Source: Spinacia oleracea
Lineage: Eukaryota > Streptophyta > Magnoliopsida > Caryophyllales > Amaranthaceae
DNA: 64,000 nucleotides
Reading direction: 5' to 3'
NCBI RefSeq assembly: GCF_020520425.1
Contig: NC_079488.1
Location: 30,805,247 to 30,869,246 of the forward strand
Shown here: positions 13,401-24,700 of the stretch, piece after piece
Layout of the letters: every line of letters starts with the position of its first letter
How positions within the stretch are numbered: position 1 is the first letter of the stretch
Made by a program: the position numbers and the translations under genes
The notes under the pieces: generated by a model
Seen by the model: only the letters and a program-made list of their open reading frames with translations
Database searches by the model: none
What the model was told of the DNA's origin: nothing

Positions 13401-16400
13401 TTTTTCTGTGTTTCTCATAGAATTATTCATAGTTTTTCCTTCTTATGTTCAAAGTTTTTATCAATTATGTTCAAAAAATTTCCCTAATATGTTTAAAGCT
13501 TCTCCAATATGTTCAAACCTTTTCTCCATTATGTTCAAAGTTTTTTTCCTTTATGTTCAAAGTTTTTAGTCTTATGTTCAAAATATTTTCCTTAATTAAA
13601 TTTTGTTCATTAACAAAAACAGATGGAAGAAGACAGTAATACATGAAAAGTGGAAACCTAAATAAATTTTGTTCATATTTATTAAATTTTGTTTTTCTTA
13701 ATTAAATTTTGTTCATATGTCTATGCTTGTTCTTTTTCTATAACCCTGATTCATATAATTGTTCATAATTGTTCATAGTTGTTGTTGAGTTTGTTCTTTC
13801 TTTTTATATTGGTTGTTCTTTCTGTTTGGGAATGTTTATCTTAATTAAATTTTGCTCATTTAAATAAACAGTTGGAAAAAGATCTTTGGGAATAAGGTCC
13901 CATCAGTTCAGAAAATTTTAAAGTACTACAGTCAAGAAGACCAAATTGAGGCTGGACCGGATGCAAATTTCATTACAAGCTTCTTGGTGGTCACTGTCAA
14001 CACGTTGATCAAGAGCACGTTGTCAAACCAAGCATACTTCAAATTTTTGTTCTCAATGATGAATCATGAGCAGATCCGGAACTTGAATTGGTGCAAGTAT
14101 GTGTGGGAGACACTGCTCTCAACTACTGCACAGTATAAGAAAAACCTGAAACAAAAGGACAAAGCAACATTTTTCACAGGACCATTGCCGTTATTGACGG
14201 TATAACTTCATTTACACCTTCTAAATTGATGATTTTAATGTACTTGATCAATCTTAGAGATTTTCTAACACTTATACTTTGAATGTCAGATTTTCTATTT
14301 TGACAGAGTTCAAAGAATGAACTTTTTTCCTCCAAGACGAATTCCACTTGTGTCCTGCTGGACAAAGGAAATAGGACACAAACGGAATAAATTGGAGGAA
14401 AGTGGCTTTGGATTGGGGAAGGTGTTACCCAAAATCAATATTGAAGAAAAACAAACTCGCAAGGTATTATTAAATACATCAAATTCTAATAGATTAAATT
14501 TAATTCTTCTGCCAAATATAAATATGGGTAATATTAATTTTATGTTCCTTCCTTTAATATGTTAAATAATATTTTTAGAACATATATAAATAAATGCTCA
14601 TAACCCTTTGCTTAAATGTTCTTTATTTTTGCATATAATGTTCATACCTCTCTAAGACATATCATAACATAACATAATGAAGAATTTGTGCAATATATAA
14701 AGATAAAATGTTCAAACTTCTTTAGTTATTTATTCAAACTGTATCAATAAATGATAAAAAATAAGTGTTCAAGCCTATTTATTTATATATTGTATATGTG
14801 CACAAGTGTCATTCAGTATATATAGTTGTTCATAGTTCTACTTTTAAATGTTCAAACTGAAACACCTAAAAGTTTACTATTCCCTAATATATGTCAATGG
14901 GTTTTAAAACACAGGAGTTTATGGATGAGTTTGTCGGTATAATTCAAGCTGTTGGTGACAATTTGTCAAAGCTTTCTGATTCACTGAAGAAGGCGCAAGA
15001 ATTCTTCCCAGGAAATGAGTTGGTATCTAAAGTGGAAGAGTTCTTGTCAAAAATGGCAAAAGAACCATCATTAAGCCAAGATGAGTGGTCTGGTGACTTC
15101 ATTAAGGCTCTGTTGGAAAAAGAAAAGGAGTTGTTGGATGCAATTGAGCTGGAGAAAAACAAAGCAAAAAAGGATAAGAAGAGATATGAGTATGATATCA
15201 AGAATGCATTCGACTTGGGACTTTCACCATCACCGATAATAGATGATGACAAGTTGAAACGTGAGAAAGCTGGTACATCCACCTCTACGCCAAATTTGTC
15301 ACTTGAAGAAATAGATGAATCTTTGGCTTCTGCTATGCTGAATCTAAAACAAAGAAGGGAGGAAGAGAAAAAAGAAAATGAAATTGCAAAAGCTAAGAAA
15401 ATGATGCAAGCAGAATCAGAAGTGAGTGAACCAGCTTCAGAAAAACCAAAAACAACAGTGGAGGAGATTGTTGTACAAGAAGAGAAGATTGTGAGCTCGG
15501 ATGAAGCTACAGTGGAGCCTGAGTTGCATGTATCAGAAATGATGCCTGTAACTAATGTAATTGAAGAGGAGCCTGCACCAGAAGTGAGAAATGAAGAGGT
15601 TTCTGCACCACAAGTGATTGAGAAGAAGGTTACACCAGATGGGGTCGAGGAGCAGCCTGCAAAAAATAAGAAAAATGAAAGTGCTGAACCACAAGTGGTT
15701 GAGAACACGGTTGCACAACAAATGGTTGAGGAGCCAGCAGAACCTCATACTCCTACACAGTCGCAGGTGCAACAACCAGTGGAAGCTGAACTATCTGTTG
15801 GTGCAGAACAATCTTCTCTTCCTTCACCAAAAACTCCATTGAATGAAGTCTCAATATCAACATTAATTTCAAGCACAAAAACAGATTTGAAATTGGACGA
15901 AATTTTTGAAGACAAAGGAGAAAAAGAAGATGAAGGAGAAGGGTAAATTTTAACTGTATTAAAACTGAATTAGTATTTGTGAAACTTTGGTTATATTATG
16001 AAAACTATTTTAAAGACATAATAATGTTTTGGTTATTTAAAATGTCATAATAATATGTCATACTCTTCTAGTTTTTGTTCTATCCTTTTCAAACCTGTTA
16101 AATTTTTTTGGATCATTCTTTTTGAATGTTATGTTCTTTCTTTTTGTACCTTTTGTTCATTCTTTTTACTTTATATGTTCATACTCTTAATCTTATATGT
16201 TCATACTCTTAATCTTATATGTTCATTTTATAATTATGTTGATTTTTTGTTAAATTTTTGGTACTCTTAATCTTATATGTTCATATTAGTAATCTTATAT
16301 GTTCAATTTATAATTATGTTGATTTTTTGTTAAATTTTTTGTATATACAGAAATGAGAAAGGTGACAAAGGAAAAAGACCTCAAAGGATTCACAAACTAC

Positions 16401-17979
16401 CGGCTGCCTTCTCTTCTCCATATTTGGTCAAGTATCGAGACTTGTTCAAAAATCTGGACACAATGCATCAAAGCCTAGCAGATTATGTCTTAAGTGGTCA
16501 GGACAACAGGTATTTTCTTTAATTTCACGTAAAAATAATTTAAAATTTAAATTCTTATACTTCCTCCTAATTTACTTCCTGTTTGTAGTGAGGTTCTTTA
16601 TTTTGATGGATACAACTACATCAATAGAGAGGACATGAAAACACTGGTTGATGAAGTGGAAGTGGTTGACTGTGTGATTGATTCATGGTCAAAGTATCTA
16701 AATGCAAAGGGCCATAAAGATAAACTCTTCCTTTCAACAGTTCCATATGTAAGTATAATAATTGATGTTATTTAAAATGTTCATTTTGTTTATATAAAAT
16801 GATCAATTTTATTAAAAAGAATGTTCAATATTAAAACAAGTAATGTTTAATATATTTAAATAGAATGTTCATAATTACAATACATAATGTTCAAAATTTT
16901 GAAATACAATATTCATTATTGAAATAATTAATGTTCTACAAAATTAAGATAAAAATTACAAATGATTAAATTGAAATTTTCATTATCATTGTAACTAATT
17001 TTACATATATTTATAATTGAATGTTGATTATGTTTAAATGCAGCATATTATGTGCACAAACAAGGTGTGTCCAGCAGGATCCTCCTACGAAAAAAGGCTT
17101 GAGGATTTTAACAGAAGGGTTAACGAAGAACTGGTTAACTATAATTTCAAAAACATTCATCAATTTAAACAGGTAAACCTATATAACTACTAACCCATTC
17201 TTCAAACTTTAATGTTCATTTTAATGTTTGTAATTTGTTCATTGTTTTTAAGTTAAATAATTACCTCTTTTTCAGATATTCATCCCTGTTCTTGCTGCAA
17301 AACACTTCTATCTCCTAGTCATCAACCATTACAATGCAACTGTGGATGTAATTGACAACAGGCCTCTACCAAGAAATGTAAAATTTGAGGATAAATATGA
17401 GGGACACCCAGAAGTTGTGGTAAGAAATAAATCATTCATAAAATGTATATTTGAAACATCGTAGATAATTATCTTACATTTATGAACATAAATTCCAGTT
17501 GGATGCTTTTGCAAAATATATGGGCACATTTGGATATGAGGTAGAACCAATGCAAAAGTATGAAATGAATTTGGTCAAGATGAAATGGAGAAGCATGAAA
17601 GACTATACAAACTGCGGTGTGTATGTCATGAAGCACATGGAGACCTATACTGGTGATCCAGAACATGAATGGATATGTGACTTGAAGGCAAATGATGTAA
17701 GTTGAATTTTGTTCATTCTTCTTTTGTATTTTGTTCATTTATTTTTATTGTTTTGGTCTTTTCTGTTTTATTGTTCTGCCTGTTGAATTTCTTTTATATT
17801 CCTCAAATTTATAATTTAATATTTGGATTTTATAAAACATTTTTAATTTTTTTATTTTTATTTTTGATATACAGACAAATCAAATAAGGAAGCTTCGTGT
17901 CACTTTCTGTGGTCTCCTAATGCTTTCAAAGCAAAATGAAATGCATGAGTCAAACATAAATGAAGCATGGAGGAGTTAA
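7405..17979 (+). CDS. MULE-borne Ulp1-like cysteine protease (KAONASHI/VANC-like)
   Basis: I trace 24 exons: 7405-7463, 7551-7583, 7757-7816, 7968-8027, 9120-9197, 9293-9349, 9975-10031, 10126-10188, 10440-11272, 11362-11478, 11572-11679, 11951-12178, 12259-12318, 12404-12508, 12784-13225, 13872-14189, 14307-14463, 14915-15942, 16351-16509, 16589-16748, 17044-17172, 17276-17419, 17499-17696 and 17875-17979. They give about 1,585 residues without a stop. The exon 16/17 junction needs a weak donor (GTTATT) to hold frame. The N-terminal half is Ala/Glu/Lys-rich coiled coil plus an acidic run. The middle carries DVKKIYGLPSGE and FPPRRIPLVSCW, typical of plant DUF1985/Ulp1 transposon proteins. The C-terminus is a C48 peptidase with His in KHFYLLVIN, Asp in VDVIDNRP and Cys in TNCGVYVMKH. 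Such proteins may cleave SUMO or act as DNA-binding anti-silencers; which applies here is inference. Confidence 0.82.
9120..10188 (+). repeat. Run of duplicated same-phase small exons
   Basis: Exons 6-8 of the Ulp1-like gene (9293-9349, 9975-10031, 10126-10188) all start in the same phase with TGAAG(G/A)AGAT and encode a Ser-Glu-(Gly/Glu)-Asp start. Exons 5-7 share an EVQK ending. The exons around them also end in the same phase, so unit duplication leaves the frame open. The spacers hold TGTTCA arrays. Confidence 0.65.
12514..12739 (+). repeat. 226-bp direct repeat inside the Ulp1-like gene, copy 1
   Basis: This intron segment matches 16720-16945 without gaps and with about two or three differences. 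It begins with the last 29 bases of exon 20 (CTCTTCCTTTCAACAG and on) followed by that exon's intron. It therefore looks copied from 16.7 kb into the 12.5-kb intron. The exon remnant is not needed for the frame here. Confidence 0.9.
15161..15237 (+). repeat. 77-bp segment shared with the transposase tail exon
   Basis: It encodes KKDKKRYEYDIKNAFDLGLS in exon 18 of the Ulp1-like gene. It matches the minus-strand sequence of 19057-19133 at 70 of 77 positions by eye, where the transposase gene encodes [20 protein letters not shown]. The frame is kept in both. Confidence 0.85.
16720..16945 (+). repeat. 226-bp direct repeat inside the Ulp1-like gene, copy 2
   Basis: This is the probable source copy, because here the first 29 bases are functional exon 20 sequence followed by GTAAGT. 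The partner is 12514-12739. Confidence 0.9.
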
Positions 17980-18746
17980 TGAAAAATTAAGCAGATAGTA
18001 TTTCAAGGTTAACAAACAATAGATAGATTTTTAGTACAATGTAAAGACAATATTTTGGTATTTTGGTGGTTTGTTCAAAAACATATAACTTGGTGTTCAT
18101 TTCCTTTATGTTTAATATTCAGTTTCCTTTGCTGTAGAAAATCCAATGCACAAACAAATACTCCAAATCAATAATGCATACAAAATAAATGTTTTTTAAC
18201 TGCTTGATTGATGAAAGTTACATATAATGATTAATATCGTTAAACAATGTTCATTGTAAAAATAGGTAATAATCAATATGATTCATACAACGTTCAATTA
18301 TTAAATTACTGATATTTATTGTATTTCAATAAAATGTTCATTATTAAAATACTTAATGCTCAAAATTTTCATATAGAATATTCACTTTGAAATACGTATT
18401 GTTCAAAACCTTTAAAGAAAACACATTAACAAATACGTATTGTTCAAAATCAAGTGAACAAAAGTAGATAATGTTGAATATATTTGATTAAAATGTTCAT
18501 AAATTTCAGAAGGATGCCTTAAAAAAAAAAAAAAAATTCAAACATAAAATATTATGAAAAAAGGTGATGTTCAAAATGTTTGACCTCAATGTTCATTCTA
18601 TTAAAACTAAATGATCAAACAGAAAAAGAGCACGTACTACTTGAACTAAATGTTCATTCTATTAAAACTATATGTTCAAAATGTTTGAACTCAATGTTCA
18701 TTCTATTAAAACTAAATGTTCAACTCAATAATCAACAGTTACTAAA
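17980..18746. other. Spacer between convergent MULE genes, packed with TGTTCA
   Basis: About 770 bp separate the stop codons of the two MULE genes. I count roughly 13 TGTTCA and one TGAACA on the plus strand, often as AATGTTCATT or ATGTTCAAAA. No open frame is visible. It must also hold both polyadenylation sites. Confidence 0.75.
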
Positions 18747-21700
18747 TCATTGACTTTTAATGGCTTCTTCAGCAGCCATTGATTCATCAAAAAGAGCTAA
18801 GAAAGCATCATACTTAAATTTCAAATAAGCTTGATCATTAGCAGATTGATGAGATCCTTTAATACCCAACGGAGGTTTAGTAACCAATGAAACTTGAGGT
18901 CCTTGAACCTTAGATCCAACTTGAGTAATTTTTTCAGCCTGAATAGATCCGTGAACTGTAGGTACTACTTGAATAATTTCTGAAGCATGAATAGGTCGTT
19001 GAACTTTAGCTTCAGTACAAGATGGAGCTTTAGTAACAGATGAAACTTTAGTAAGCATCGGTGTTGGTGAAAGTCCCAAGTCAAATGCACTCTTGATATT
19101 ATACTCAAATCTCTGCTGATCCTTTTTTGCTTTAGTGGCTGATGTTCCTTTAGTAGCCAATGGTGCTTTATTAACCGATGGTGCTTTAGTAGCCGATGGT
19201 GCTTTATTAACCGATGGTGCTTTAGTAGCCGATGGTGCTTTAGTAGCCGATGGTGCTTTAGTAGCCAATGGTGCTTTAACTTTTGTACATGCATCGGTTT
19301 TAGTACTTCCATGAATATATGAATCATTTGATGTTTCATTTGTTGAATTGTTTTCCTAAAATTGACACAAAATGTAAAGACATTCAAAAACAGAAATTTA
19401 AATATTCACTTTAAAGAATTAAATATTAATATCTACCTTGTCCGATGATTCTACATTTTTATCAACAGCTGCACCTCTTCTAAAATATTTTGGAGGTGGC
19501 TTTGGAAAAGAAGCATCAACGTGAAATAATATAGTGATCATTTATCAAGTAAATGTTACTATATTTATAACTAAATGTTCAAACTTCGCAAGAAAAAAAA
19601 CCTGAAATAGTGATGGATCTAGTACAACTAGATCAGATGAGTCACTAAGAGAATTAGAAAAAATCACAGGAGCACCAACTTCATCCAACTCCTGCAAAAA
19701 CCAAGCAAAAAAAAAAAAAAAAAAACAAAAATGTTCAATTAGTTATAAGCAAATGATCAGTTTATAAAACATATATGTTCAATATTAATAAATATTTACC
19801 ATGACTGCAGATTGAGCCTTAAACCTTGTTGCATCTGTAAATTTTGCTTTCCTCCTCCTCCAATTCCCTTTAGCTTTATTGTAGATTTTCTCAACTGTAC
19901 CCTTCAATCTGTCATTCCTCTCACCTTTTTTCCTTAAATTCTGTGGGTTTTTTACTAACGGCACAAAGATATCTTCACCCTCTTTAGGATCAGAAAAATC
20001 AATAGTACCCCTAATACTCTCCACTTTTTCTTTTAAAAGACCAAAGGCAGAATCAACCTCAGCCCTAGCTTGAAGAGAATCTTGACTAGACATAACAAGC
20101 TTAACAAAATTCCTAAGGGTCTGTGCCCTCCAAACAGAAGCCGCAACTATATTAGACTTTTCCCCATCATCTTCAACCAAATGACTGCACATAGCCGCTT
20201 TTGTCCACCTCTTCAATATATAAAGATTGGGAATCTCTGGGACACAATGCACATGATAAACACGAAGCGCATGAGAACATAAAAAACCCATTTCAGTAAA
20301 GTACTGACAAGTACAATCCACTGCAAAAGTCTCTTGGTTAAACCGAACTTCATGTTTAATCAAGTCTTTTTTAGGCCTCCACACATAATAACTTTTCTCT
20401 ATAGCTGTGTTTCCACGTATTTCTTCTTGAGAACATGCCATCCCTTTAAGAAATTGTTCTTCAAACAAAACATATGCTTCTATAGTGTAAATCTTTCTCG
20501 CATGAAGAAGAATTCCGCAATTTGCAGCTGCAACTTCTGGTCTACCTTTCCAATTTCTGTAGTCATGACCATTCTCTTTGCTCCTCCAATCAGAAATAAC
20601 ATCCAAAAAAACATGATAAAAATCACATAACCCTTGTGTCTTATCAAGTCGATGGGAAACTGACTTGTTGGTAGTTTCACATCGCTGTGATGATAACACA
20701 CCACCAGACCAATAATTCTTAGAATAAGCAGGACACCACATCTCTCTAATTGTATATAAATTCTTCAACCATGGATTTTCAACGCATTTATAGTGAGTCA
20801 ACATTCTGAAAAACAAAATGTTCAATATAAAAATCAAATTTGTTCATCGGAATATACCTATTTGATCAAAGTCGATCAGAAAGCATATAACTTAGTAATA
20901 ACATGAAATTCCTAAATGTTCATTTGTTTGTAAGTAGATGTTCATAAGGTTACAAGTACATATTATTTATTAATTAAAAGTAAATAAGTAATCCAAATTA
21001 ATTACCTTGGCCAATGATATTCAAACTCAGCAGCAGTTTCACAATACTTCAGAAGATAATTGAATATGTCAGAAAAACCATCTAAAGCTCTATACTGCCC
21101 AATATGCTTCTTTGAATTTTCCCCAATATGCCACGTACATAATCTATGTCTAGCATCTGGAAAAACATTCCTTATCCCAGCAGCAATGGATGGAGCTTGG
21201 TCTGTCATAATGGTTATTGGGGGATTTCCACCCATGGATGTAAGGAAAGTTTGAAAAAGCCAATTAAAAGATTCGGTTTTTTCATTGATAACAAAACCCA
21301 TTCCAAACATAACATTATTAGAATGATGGTTCATACCAACAAAAGGAGCACAAATCATATCATATTTATTGGTCCTATAAGTAGTATCAAAAACCAATAA
21401 ATCCCCAAAATAATCATAATCTCTCTTCATCCGACCATCACGCCAAAAGAAACTTAAAAGTCCCTCTTCTTCACTAAGCTCAAAGTCATAATAAAAACCT
21501 TCTTCACTAGAATTTCTCTGAGCAAAATACTTGATTAACTGATGACAGTCATGACCTTCAAGTTTATTAGCTTTTGCACGTGATAAAGCATTATAAGCAT
21601 CACTAGCTGTAAAACCGACCATAGGTGATCCGCCTACTTCTTTCCTCAAAACCCTCAAGGTATCAGACACTTTAACACCACTAGCTTTTAAAGTAGACAT

Positions 21701-24700
21701 AAAGTAAAGAGCCTCCTTACTAACCTTCCTTTGTGATCTTATCAAATGCCTCTTATTTAGAGGAACCATAGCATGATTATGAATCATATTATGATTCACA
21801 ACCGTCCATACACCATCTTTACCAATAGAAAACTGAACAAAAGCAGTACACCCAGTACGCGTATCCAATCTAGCATAAGACCTTGTTCTCTTCCTTTTTT
21901 CATCTTTAACCCCTTCACAGCTACACAAGAACCGTTTCATAGTATAAAATTCACTGTTTTGACGCTTCCGACCTTTCCCAACCCTAATACCAAAACCTTT
22001 ACTAAAAGCATATTCATTATACAAATCATAAGCTTCGTCTTCATTTTTAACTTCCTTCATCATTAACATAGATTCTGACTGTTATTCCAGTAGGAACACG
22101 CACAAGAGGGGGGGGGGGTGAATTGTAATTAGAACTTTGATAAAGTTTCTTGCGGAACTTAAGAAACAATCAAGAAACTGAGAATAGAGAAGACAATAAC
22201 AACAATTGTGAAAACTTCTTGATACTAATCAAGAAGAGAATTCTTTTATTATGGTAATGCCTCGATTACAATAATCTCTCCAACACAAGTTCCTCTCAAA
22301 CTCGTGTTCCTCACAGTAATCTACTTCGATTACAACTCCTTAACTTCTCTCTCTCAGACTTAAACTCTAAGTCTAAACAGGATAACTCTATCCTTACTAA
22401 TACAAAATATAATTCGTGTTTGGATAACTCTAGATATTAATAATGCTTTTGTGAGGATATAAGAAACTTAGGAACTTTGAATTAACTAGGACACAAACTG
22501 TTTTAGAAAATCTTAGACAAAACGTTTTTAGGAAAGCAAAAACTCTCAGAATGTTTGTGTACTTTAAACCAAAAACGATTTCCCTTTTATAGTGTTTATC
22601 CTTAGGGTTAGTTCCCTTCAAAACCTCAACTGCTAACTGCCAGCACTTTGGTCTCCACGTCCCTTGACTTGAGGAACAAGGGGAAGACCACTTCCCACGT
22701 TCAGCCATAAAGCAGTTGGTGATTTGACTCAATCAAACCCTAAAATATTTCTTTAAAACAGATTTTATTTATCTACAAAAACTTAGGAGAATTTTTAGGA
22801 AAATAAGTTTTGTTTAAATAAAATAAAACGTAAATCTATTTTATATTAAATATGCAAAACTTGTTTTTATTTATGAAAATGTTTTCCATAAAAATTGCTT
22901 CCAATAAAATAAATGGCCTAATTAAATCATAAGTTCCTTGAGTACTCTATATACCATTAGCATAATTAATATTTACATAAAATTCTAAGTACAGTGGACT
23001 ACCTAGACTTCATGTCTTCCCTTTGTCTGGAACTTGCAACTCAGAAGCTTCAGACGTTCCAGCCAAGGAACATTGATGAGTTCCTCTCTAGCTAACACAG
23101 GAACTCTTGGCTATGAGTCTGTAATAGTTCTTGTGGATATTCGGAACTCTTGATATGTAACTGTGTTGCTCCTCTTGTGACTTCAAACTGGAACAGATAC
23201 AACTTCCAGCTCTGAAACTCCATTGACTGTTCCAAGTGTACCTCAGGAACTTCACCAGTTTATTCAAGTTCCTATCCTAATAGAAACTTGGGCATATGCC
23301 TGTTCAAAGTCATTTAGCAACCATAATCAGGAAGTTTGCAATATGTGTGTGTCATCAACCAAAACTTAGGAACAACAATATTCCCCCTTTTTGGTGATGA
23401 CAACACTTGCAAACTTTTTACAAAGAGAGTAAGTACAAACAAACAAGAACTTATACAGACTATTGTGAAACAGAACATAAAAATTGAAAAACAAAAGAGA
23501 AAGATTAGAGAGAAGAAAGAGGAGCACCCTTGGCTTACAGAGAGATTCAGAGAGATTGATTCAGGAACTGGATTGAGTGTGCCTTGGAAGTTTGCACCCA
23601 TGACTTCCCCCTGTTGACATCAACAAAAAGCATAGCACGAAATATAGCCATTCCAAACACAGTGCCCCACGATCAACGTTTGGCAAGTTAAGCTAGCCTC
23701 AAAGTATTAAACTAACTCATACAATAAATTGAAAGCAAGCAGTAATGATCAAGACTAGAAAGCATAGATATGTGTAACCAAGCAAGTCAAAATAAGATGG
23801 AACAAATACCCAAGTTTAAAAATTATACAAACCGAAAGCAAATTAAAAAGATTGTTCCATGGCAAAAGATAAAAGAAACATGGGATAGGGTGATTTAGGC
23901 TTGGGATGGGGAACCAGAACCAGCAGTTTCTTCTATCACAGTCTCCTCAAAAGATTCCAGATTGTTGATCTTGGTGAGGATTGTGGCACGAGTTGCATTG
24001 GCTTGTTCTGAGTAGTGGTGAAGATCGTTTTGGAGAGTCTTGACACTTGTAACCAATGCACCTATGTGGGCCTGCATTGAGCTAATCCTGTGATCTGTTC
24101 CCTCCTGTAGTTCCACCAGACGAGCAACTGTTGCCTTTAGCTCCAATATCTGATCATCCTTTGTGTTCCAGGCACCCCCATGATCTTGAACATGTTCCTG
24201 TTCAGATGGAACACGACGAGCTTTGGACTTTTTGGAGGATCTGGGTGTCCTTTTTCTTGGCCTAACAGTTTCAGGCAGTTCCTCTTGATTCAGTGGAACA
24301 GCATCCTCCTCTATGGGCATCTCCTTGACATCCCCTTCCTCATTTATTTCCATGAAGACAGGCCCTCTTTTCTTGTTCTCCTTCATTGCTACCCTCATGC
24401 TCTTTCTTTTTCCTACACTCTTCCTGTTCCCTCGAGGTAAAGGGACCTCTATTTGTTCGAGTTCCTCCTCCTCCTCCACTTCTTCTTTAACTGCAATTCC
24501 TTCCTGATCTTCCTCATCTTGTTTCTCTTCCTTTCCAGCCCTAATGACTTTACCCTGAACCACTTTAAGATTTAATAGATGGAGCATTTCAAGTTGAAGG
24601 ATTTGGGTGGATTTTAAGGGAATCACAAAGTATGGGCTAAGGTCAACTGAGAAGCTTTTGAAGATTTCTGTAAGAAGGGAGGAGTATGGAATTTTGAATT

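Noticed and set aside
13611-13665. Possible extra exon after AACAG at 13620
   Set aside because: It reaches a stop quickly, and joining exon 15 directly to 13872 keeps the frame and the conserved order. It may be an exon relic.
14944-15708. 254-codon minus-strand open frame
   Set aside because: It is the reverse of a Glu/Ser-rich exon and has no start context or domain.
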